DNA of 64,000 bases from Ovis canadensis. Its lineage: Eukaryota > Chordata > Mammalia > Artiodactyla > Bovidae. A program made the translations under genes and the position numbers. The notes beneath the pieces were generated by a model, which saw nothing but the letters and a program-made list of their open reading frames with translations, was not told the DNA's origin and made no database searches. Of this stretch, positions 57,117-64,000 are shown in pieces; within the stretch, counting starts at the first letter, position 1; every line of letters starts with the position of its first letter. The stretch covers positions 62,955,501 to 63,019,500 of the forward strand of contig NC_091260.1 of NCBI RefSeq assembly GCF_042477335.2, given 5' to 3'.

Positions 57117-57216
57117 AAGGGCTTCCCAGGTGACTCAGTAGTAAAGAATATACCAGCAATGCAGGAGACATGGGTTTGATCTCTGGGTAGGCAAGATCCC
57201 CTGGAGTAGGAAATGG
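57117..57216 (+). mobile_element. Bov-tA SINE, head half only
   Basis: gggcttcccaggtgactcag to cccctggagtaggaaatggc; the BovB-like tail is missing. A short palindrome (CCCTTAT...ATAAGGG) touches its start. Confidence 0.88.
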
Positions 57217-57640
57217 CAGCACACAGCACATATCACAACAAAAATTTTCATTCTGTTTCACTATTTATTATGAGTGTCTTTCTGAAAGATATTTATATAT
57301 ACATAAAATGTTTTCCTGAATACAAACTCAATTTATATTCCAATTCCTCTCCTTTTCTTCCCACTCACTCTCATGTATTTTATATTTATCATCTCTATTT
57401 TGCTTAAATATTATAAGCATCTACTTTTTAAAAATAAATTAGCTCACTCTGGATATTATTCAAAACCTAATCATTCTATTTGTTAATGCATTTTTTGAGA
57501 TTTTCTTGTCAATAAAAGATATTCAGGATAATCTCCACGTCGAGATCCTTACATAGTCATGTTTCTTTATAAGATAACATTTACAGGTTCCAATGTTTAG
57601 AACCTGATATCTTCAAGGAGACATTAATACACTTGTGACA
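57217..57640. other. AT-rich DNA, nothing recognised
   Basis: No feature recognised. Confidence 0.5.
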
Positions 57641-57811
57641 TGTGTGTGTGCCAGGTTGATTCAATTGTGTTCCTTTTTGACCCAAAAGACTGTAGCCCGC
57701 CAGGCTCCTCTGTCCATGGGATTCTCCAGGCAAGAATACTGAAGTGCGTTGCCATCATTTTCTTCAGGGAATCTTCCCCACCCAGGAACAAACCTGTGTC
57801 TCCTGCAGCTA
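57641..57811 (-). mobile_element. Bov-tA SINE, partial
   Basis: From a diverged tail (tgattcaattgtgttcc) through ggctcctctgtccatggg to caggaacaaacctgtgtctc. The head is missing. It abuts the left arm of the palindrome. Confidence 0.88.
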
Positions 57812-57813
57812 TG

Positions 57814-57959
57814 GACTTTTCTTGGTTTTGATAATCTGTATGACTAGTAGATTATTGATAAAATATCCTCAAATTGGGACTTTTCTATGTTTTACTCATG
57901 ATTAACTTTATATAGACAAGTTCCAGTTTGGGAATATTTTATCAGTAATCTACTAATCA
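57814..57959. repeat. Inverted repeat, left arm, loop and part of right arm
   Basis: The left arm (57814-57882) is mirrored by a right arm made of 57917-57959 and, after the BovB, 59034-59063. About 60 of some 68 paired positions agree by eye, including GGTTTTGATAA, ATGACTAGTAGATTA and TGATAAAATAT. The loop is about 34 bp. Such a palindrome could be a foldback or MITE-like element; I cannot assign a family. Confidence 0.75.
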
Positions 57960-59024
57960 AAGCCTTTGGCTGTCTGGACCACAGTAAACTGTGGAAAATT
58001 CTGAAAGAGATGGGCATATCAGACCACCTGACCTGCCTCTTGAGAAACCTGTATGCAGGTCAGGAAGCAACAGTTAGAACTGGACATGGAACAACAGACT
58101 GGTTCCAAAAAGGAAAAGGAGTAAGTATATTGTCACCCTGCTTAGTTAACTTATATGCAGAGTACATCATGGAGAAACTCTGGGCTGGATGAAGCACAAG
58201 CTGGAATCAAGATTGGCGGGAGAAGTATCAATAACGTCAGATCTGCAGATGACACCACCCTTATGGCAGAAAGTGAAGAAGAACTAAAGGGCCTCTTGAT
58301 GAAACTAAAATAGGAGAGTGAAAAAACTGGCTTAAAGCTCAGCATTCAGAAAACTAAGATCATGGCATCTGGTCCCATCACTTCATGGGAAATAGATGGG
58401 GAAACAGCAGAAACAGTGGCTGACTTTATTTTTCTGGGCTCCAAAATCACTGCAGATGGTGATTGTATCCATGAAATTAAAAATGCTTACTCCTTGGAAG
58501 GAAAGTTATGACCAACTCAGACAGCATATTAAAAATCAAAGACATTACTTTTTCAACAAAGGTCCATCTAGTCAAGGCTTTGGTTTTTCCAATGTTCATG
58601 TATGGATGTGAGAGTTGGACTCTAAAGAAAGCTGAGCCCTGAAGAATTGATGGTTTTGAACTGTTGTATTGGAGAAATCTCTTGAGAGTCCCTTAGACTG
58701 CAAGGAGATCCAACCAGTCTATCCTAAAGGAGATCAGGCCTGGGTGTTCACTGGAAGGACTGATGTTGAAGCTGAAAGTCCAAGACTTTGGCAACCTGAT
58801 GTGTAGAGTGACTCATTTAAAAAGACCCAGATGCTGGGAAAGATTGAGGGCAGGAGGAGAAGGGGACGACAGAGGATGAGATGGTTGGATGGCATCACTA
58901 ACTCAATGGACAAGGGTTTGGGTAGACTCCGGAAGTGAGTGATGGACAGGGAGGCCTGGCGTGCTGCAGTTCATGGGGCCTCAAAGAGTTAGACACAACT
59001 GGGTGACTGAACTGAACTGAACTG
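57960..59024 (+). mobile_element. BovB LINE inserted in the palindrome
   Basis: It starts at aagcctttggctgtctggac (RT motif A region) and ends in repeated ctgaa. AATCTACTAATCA (57947-57959) and AATCTACTAGTCA (59025-59037) are the target duplication with one mismatch. The RT frame 58010-58192 encodes LTCLLRNLYAGQEATVRTGH. Motif C has a substitution (the YADD position reads with gat changes near 58238-58252), and the element is inactive. Confidence 0.93.
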
Positions 59025-59063
59025 AATCTACTAGTCATCCAGGTTATCAAAACCAAGGAAGTC
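59025..59063. repeat. Inverted repeat, rest of the right arm
   Basis: ctagtcatccaggttatc and aaaaccaaggaagtc pair with the outer part of the left arm (57814-57850). The first 13 bases are also the BovB target duplication. Confidence 0.75.
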
Positions 59064-59224
59064 TGAGAAATTTTCACAAACAAGAGGAGACTAAGAACAC
59101 ATGGCTATTAAATATAATGTGATGTGGTATCCTGGATAGAATCCTAGAGCAGCAACAAGAAGAAGAAGAAAAAGTTGAGGAAATTTGAACAGACTATATA
59201 TTTTAGCTGTAATATTGTTTCATT

Positions 59225-59635
59225 CGGAGAAGGCAGTGGCACCCCACTCCAGTACTCCTGCCTGGGAAATCCCAGGAGGAGCTTGGTAGGCTGCAGTCCA
59301 TGGAGTTGCGAACAACTGAGCGACTTCACTTTCACTTTTCACTTTCATGCATTGGAGAAGGAAATGGCAACCCACTCCAGTACTCTTGCCTGGAAAATCC
59401 CGTGGACGGAGGAGCCTGGTAGGCAGCCCATGGGGTCACGAAGAGTCAGACACAACTGAGTAACTTCACTTTCACTTTTCACTTTCATGCATTGGAGAAG
59501 GGAATGGCAACGGCAACCCACTCCAGTGTTCTTGCCTGGAGAATCCCAGGGACGGGGGAGCCTGGTGGGCTGCCGTCTATGGGGTCACCCAGAGTCGGAC
59601 ACGACTGAAGTGACTTAGCAGCAGTAGCAGCAGCG
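59225..59635 (+). mobile_element. Bov-A SINE with three units, exact target duplication
   Basis: Three Bov-A units begin near 59226, 59352 and 59492, each joined by the cactttcacttttcactttc linker. It ends in a degenerate (AGC)n. TTGTTTCATT flanks the whole unit exactly at 59215-59224 and 59636-59645, so the trimer behaves as one insertion. The usual element is a dimer. Confidence 0.93.
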
Positions 59636-59645
59636 TTGTTTCATT

Positions 59646-60593
59646 AATTATGGAAATTTACCATAATTATTTAAATGTTTATAAGAGGAATAACTGGGTG
59701 TTGATTATGCAGGAACTATCTATACTATATTTACAATAATTAGGTAAATCTAAAACTGCCAAAAACTTATATTAAAATAAAGTTTAAAAAAGGATCCCCA
59801 TTACCAAGTATCTTGGCCATTTCTTCTAAGATTGCTACTAAATAGAGTTAAAACACTACCATATTTTCGATTCCCTAATTCCCTGTTGCCTTTCGCTCAC
59901 CGCAGCTGTGTCAGGTATGAAAGCAGGAACTATTATGACCTTTATAGTCTTATGTCCCTTGTATTCAGAGAGCCTTGTACATAGAGTGAAATATAATTAA
60001 TTAATTAAAAAATAGCCGAGAGGACAAATTTTATCAAATTGATATACTGGCCAATGAAAAATGGAGTTATAAGTGTATTTCTCTTTTGCTGTCAATATAG
60101 TTTGCGTGATCATTGCAATGTAAGTTATAGATATGATACACAAGATAAAATCAACGCATTTAAATGTAAAACTCTTGGTTGCAAAATAGCAATGATGCAT
60201 ATATATATATATATGTACATAAACTTGGAAATGGGTACTGTATTATTTTTCTTAATATTATGAAGGCAACATTCTAACTAGAATTTTGTCAAGAGTTATG
60301 AAAGAATCATTTTCCATACCCAAAAACTAGCAAGTTAACTTTCTACAATACCATGAAGGCTACCAGAGGACATGGTTCTCCTAGGTCAGACACAAATAAC
60401 TTTATTATGTGCTGCAGGAGCAGTAGATACAGTATCAGCATTCTTACTAGTTCTTTAAGTTCTTTTTCTCTGATGGAGACATGAAAAGTATCACAGGATA
60501 CCTGTACAGTACACTGAAGAGAATTTCAGGAGAGAAATCCCAAATTTAGGGAAAATGATTACAATGAGCTATGTATTTTTCAGGGCATTCTGG
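59646..60593. other. AT-rich DNA, nothing firm recognised
   Basis: A possible weak L2-like or MIR-like patch lies near 59920-59990 (gcaggaactattatgacc, gccttgtacatagagtg). An (AT)n run lies at 60197-60214. Confidence 0.4.
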
Positions 60594-60745
60594 AGAAATA
60601 TATATATAAGAAATATATATATATATACACACACATACATATATATTACTATATATTTATATATAATAAATATTTTATTTATAATAAAATAAATATGTAT
60701 ATGTTTATTTGCATACAAACACACACACATATATGTATATATATT
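60594..60745 (+). repeat. (TA)n and (CA)n low-complexity block
   Basis: Alternating TA and CA stretches over about 150 bp. Confidence 0.93.
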
Positions 60746-60749
60746 TCTC

Positions 60750-61160
60750 ATTGTTTCTGAGAGACAGATTTGTGATTTATCATAATGAACTGACTCACAT
60801 GACTATGGAGGCAAGCTGTGGAACCAGGAGAGCCAGTGTTATAGTTCCACTCTGAAGGCTGCCAGGCTCAAGACCCAATAAAACCCAAGGTTTCAGTTTA
60901 AGTCAAAGGCAGGCAAATAAAAACAAGGCCTCAGTTTGAAGGCTTTCAAGCAGGGGGAATTTGTTCTTCCTTGCAGAAAAAGCTGTATTTTTATCCTAAC
61001 CAGGCCTTCAACTGATTGAATAAAGGTAATAGACATTAAGGAGGGCAACATGCTGACTAAAATGAAATCTCACCCATAAGCACCCTCACAGACACGTCTG
61101 GAATAGTTGTGACCAAATAGCTAGGCACCCTGTGGCCCAGGCAAGTTGACACATATAGTA
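60750..61160. mobile_element. Old L1 (L1M type) 3' UTR
   Basis: aatgaactgactcacatgac, aggagagccagtgttatag, caggccttcaactgattga, ccctcacagacacgtctgg and ctaggcaccctgtggccc follow an old mammalian L1 3' UTR that I remember well as a sequence but not by exact subfamily. The strand is left open. Confidence 0.68.
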
Positions 61161-61175
61161 ATCATCATAGGCTAT

Positions 61176-61828
61176 CCAGTTCAGTTCAGTCGCTCAGTCG
61201 TGTCTGACTCTTTACGATCCCATGAGTCGCAGCACACCAGGCCTCCCTGTCCATCACCATCTCGCAGAGTTCACTCAAACTCACGTCCATCGAGTCGGTG
61301 ATGCCATCCAGCCATCTCATCCTCTGTTTTCCCCTTTTCTTCGTGCCTGCAATCCCTTCCAGCATCAGAGTCATTTCCATTGAGTCAGCTCTTCACACGA
61401 GGTGGCCAAAGTACTGGAGTTTCAGCTCTACCATCATGCCTTCCAAAGAATACCCAGGGCTGATCTCCTTTAGAATGGACTTGTTGGATCTCCTTGCAAT
61501 CCAAGGGACTCTCAAGAATCTTCTCCAACACCACAGCTCAAAAGCATAAATTCTTCAGCGCTCAGCTTTCTTCACAGTCCAATTCTTGCATCCATACATG
61601 ACCACTGGAAAAACCATAGCCTTGACTAGACGGACCTTTGTTGGCAAAGTAATCTCTCTGTTCTTCAATATGCTCTCTAAGTTAGTCATAACTTTTCTTC
61701 CAAGGAGTAAGCATCTTTTAATTTCATGGCTGCAATCACCATCTGCAGTGATTTTGGAGCCCAGAAAAATAAAGTCAGCCATTGTTTTCAGTGTTTCCCC
61801 ATCTATTTCCCATGTACTGATGGGCTGT
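61176..61828 (-). mobile_element. BovB LINE, 5'-truncated
   Basis: Minus strand from the RT C-terminal region to the 3' end. Frames 61555-61782 (ADFIFLGSKITADGDCSHEI, GCKNWTVKKAER) and 61186-61380 ([18 protein letters not shown]) are BovB. CpGs are partly retained near the 3' end. Confidence 0.94.
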
Positions 61829-61974
61829 TAGCCTGTCTGAATCTTCCTTCAAAAGAGAAATTATCTTTATTTGTTTTGATAATAAATAAACCAGCTGCTT
61901 GCTCTGTTGGGGAACAGTATAACTATCTATCAAGGTTGTTCACTGTGATCACATTTTAGAAATGATCAGTCTGT
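61829..61974. other. Short spacer between BovB copies
   Basis: No feature recognised. Confidence 0.5.
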
Positions 61975-61975
61975 A

Positions 61976-64000
61976 CAGTTCAGTCACTTAGTCATGTCCA
62001 ACTCTTTGCAACCCCATGAAATGCAGCATGCCAGCCCTCCCTGTCTATCACCAACTCCTGGATTTACTCAAACTCATGTCTATGGAGTTGGTGATGCCAT
62101 CCAGCCATCTCATCCTCTGTCATCCCCTTCTCCTCCTGCCCCCAATCCCTCCCAGCATCAGAGTTTTTGCCAAAGAGTCAACTCTTCACATGAGGTGGCC
62201 AAAGTATTGGAGTTTCAGCTTCAGCATCAGTACTTCTAGTGAATATCTAGGACTGGTCTCCTTTAGAATAGACTGGTTGGATCTCCTTGTAGTCCAACGG
62301 ACTCTCGAGAGTCTTCTCCAACACCACAGTTCAAAAGCGTCAAATCTTCAGAGCTCAGCTTTTTTCACAGTCCAACTCTCACATCCATACATGATCACTG
62401 GAAAAACCATAGTCTTGACGGACCTTTGTAGGAAATGTAATGTCTCTGCATTCTAACATGTTATCTAGGTTGGTCATAACTTGGCTTCCAAGGAGTAAGC
62501 ATCTTTTAATTTCATGGCTGCATTCACCATCTGCAGTGATTTTGGAACCCCCCAAAATAAAGTCTGACACTGCTTACACTGTTTCCTCATCTACTTCCCA
62601 CGAAGTGATGGGACCAGATGTCATGATCTTAGTTTTCTGAATGTTGAGCTTTGAGCCAAACTTTTCACTCTCCTCTTTCACTTTCATCAAGAGGCTTTTT
62701 AGTTCCTCTTCACTTTCTGCCATAAGGGTGGTGTCATCTGCATATCTGAGGTTATTAATATTTCTCCTGGCAACCTTGATTCCAGGCTGTGCTTCTTCCA
62801 GTCCAGCGTTTCTCATGATGTTCTCTGCATATAAGTTAAATAAGCAGGATGACAATATACAGCCTTGACGTACCCTTTTCCTATTTGGAACCAGTGTGTT
62901 GTTCCACGTCCAGTTCTAACCGTTGCTCTTTGACCTGCATATAGGTTTCTCAAGAGGCAGGTCAGGTGATCTGGTATTCCCATCTCTTTCAGAATTTTCC
63001 ACAGTTTATTGTGATCCACACAGTCAAAGGCTTAGGCATAGTCAATAAATCAGAAATAGATGTTTTTCTGGAACTCTCTTGATTTTTCCATGATGCAACA
63101 GATGTTGGAAATTTGATCTATGGTTCCTCTGCCTTTTCTAAAACCAGCTTGAACATCTGGAAGTCACTATTCACATATTTCTGAAGTCTGGCTTATAGAA
63201 TTTTGAGAATTACTTTACTAGCCTGTAAGATTAGTGCAATTGTGCAGTAGTCTGAGAATTCTTTGGCATTGCCTTTCTTTGGGATTGGAATGAAAACTGA
63301 CCTTTTCCAGTCCTGTGGCCACTGCTGAGTTTTCCAAATTTGCTGGCATATTGAGTGCAGCACTTTCACAGCATCATCTTTTAGGGTTTGAAATAGCTCA
63401 ACTGGAACTCCATCACCTCCACTAGCTTTGTTCGTAGTGATACTCCCTAAGGCCCACTTGACTTCACATTCCAGGATGTCTGGTTCTAGGTGAGTGATCA
63501 CAGCATCATGATTATCTGGGTTATGAAGATCTTTTTTTGCACAGTTCTTCTGTGCATTCTACCCACCTCTTCTTAGTATCTTCTGCTTCTATTAGGTCCA
63601 TACCATTTCTGTCCTTGATTGAGCCCATCTTTGCAAGAAATTTTCCCTTGGTATCTCTAATTTTCTTGAAGAGATCTCTAGTCTTTCCCATTCTGTTCTT
63701 TTCCTCCATTTCTTTGCATTGATTGGTGAGGAAGGCTTTTTTATCTTTCTTTGCTCTTATTTGGAACTTTGCATTCAGATGCTTAAATCTTTCCTTTTCT
63801 TCTTTGCTTTTTGCTTCTCTTCTTTTCAGAGCTATTTGTAAGGCCTCCCCAGACAGCCATTTTGCCTTTTTGCATTTCTTTTCAAAGGGGATGGTCTTGA
63901 ACCGTGTCTCCTGTACAATGTCATGAACCTCCATCCATAGTTCATCAGGCACTCTATCAGATCTTGTCCCTTAAATCTATTTCTCACTTCCACTGTATAA
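61976..64000 (-). mobile_element. BovB LINE running off the right edge
   Basis: At least 2.0 kb of BovB, from its 3' end at 61976 to the linker between endonuclease and RT at 64000. Distance from the 3' end matches the copy at 2651, so about 1 kb with the endonuclease may lie outside the window. Confidence 0.95.
62379..63952 (-). pseudogene. BovB linker and RT remnant
   Basis: Minus-strand blocks in order: SGEALQIALKRREAKSKEEK (63521-63952), DILECEVKWALGSITTNKAS and IWKTQQWPQDWKRSVFIPIP (63193-63501), motif A region with a stop in FIDYA-type sequence near 63030-63060, WKILKEMGIPDHLTCLLRNL (62813-63019), and NNLRYADDTTLMAESEEELK with motif C (62574-62855). The YADD is intact, but stops and shifts between blocks make it a pseudogene. 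Confidence 0.9.

Noticed and set aside
57100..57122. Hairpin CCCTTAT...ATAAGGG as a terminator
   Set aside because: Rho-independent terminators do not apply here, and a 7-bp palindrome is expected by chance.

Overview
The window is nuclear DNA from a bovid ruminant (cattle, sheep, goat or a close relative). The evidence is its repeat content: many BovB (RTE-clade) LINE copies, tRNA-derived Bov-tA SINEs, Bov-A2 SINEs ending in (AGC)n, a CHR-2-type SINE, and ruminant L1 (L1-BT type) 3' ends. The species cannot be fixed from this sequence alone. The base composition is AT-rich and no stretch reads convincingly as an exon of a known protein gene. Almost every longer open reading frame is a piece of a retrotransposon, on its sense or antisense strand. 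The window could be intergenic or lie inside a long intron.

Layout. 1-6.7 kb: an L1 copy broken by a CHR-2 SINE, a Bov-tA and a 3.0 kb BovB that carries both endonuclease and reverse transcriptase remnants, then a BovB fragment. 6.7-17 kb: mostly AT-rich DNA with a BovB tail, an ancient repeat, two small L1 3' ends, a MIR, Bov-tA copies and one Bov-A2. 17-21 kb: BovB tails and a 2.15 kb internally deleted BovB with a 277-codon reverse transcriptase ORF. 22.4-23.7 kb: an L1 with an inverted 5' part and an apparent 3' transduction. 25-30 kb: nested BovB, Bov-tA and L1. 30-40 kb: Bov-tA copies, short BovB tails, ancient L1 and microsatellites. 40.7-47 kb: a 5'-inverted BovB, a 5'-inverted L1 and older BovB. 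47.5-48.2 kb: an L1 3' end against a CpG-rich segment of unknown origin. 48.5-57 kb: SINEs, an MLT1-like LTR end, an L2 3' end and quiet AT-rich DNA. 57.6-64 kb: a BovB inside a palindrome, a three-unit Bov-A SINE, an ancient L1 end and two BovB copies, the last running off the right edge.

How the parts relate. BovB is the likely source of machinery for the Bov-tA and Bov-A SINEs, which share its 3' end. L1 made the L1 copies. Target-site duplications of 7-17 bp can be read directly around many insertions and fix their boundaries. Repeats cover roughly half of the window by my own rough addition.

Most worth checking: the L1 3' transduction at 22.4-23.7 kb, the split palindrome at 57.8-59.1 kb, the internally deleted BovB at 18.9-21.0 kb, the 5'-inverted BovB at 40.8-42.1 kb, the CpG-rich ORF at 47.9-48.2 kb, the 37-bp duplication around a SINE at 50.0-50.3 kb, and the Bov-A trimer at 59.2-59.6 kb. 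No CRISPR, RNA gene, operon or bacterial-type feature is present.
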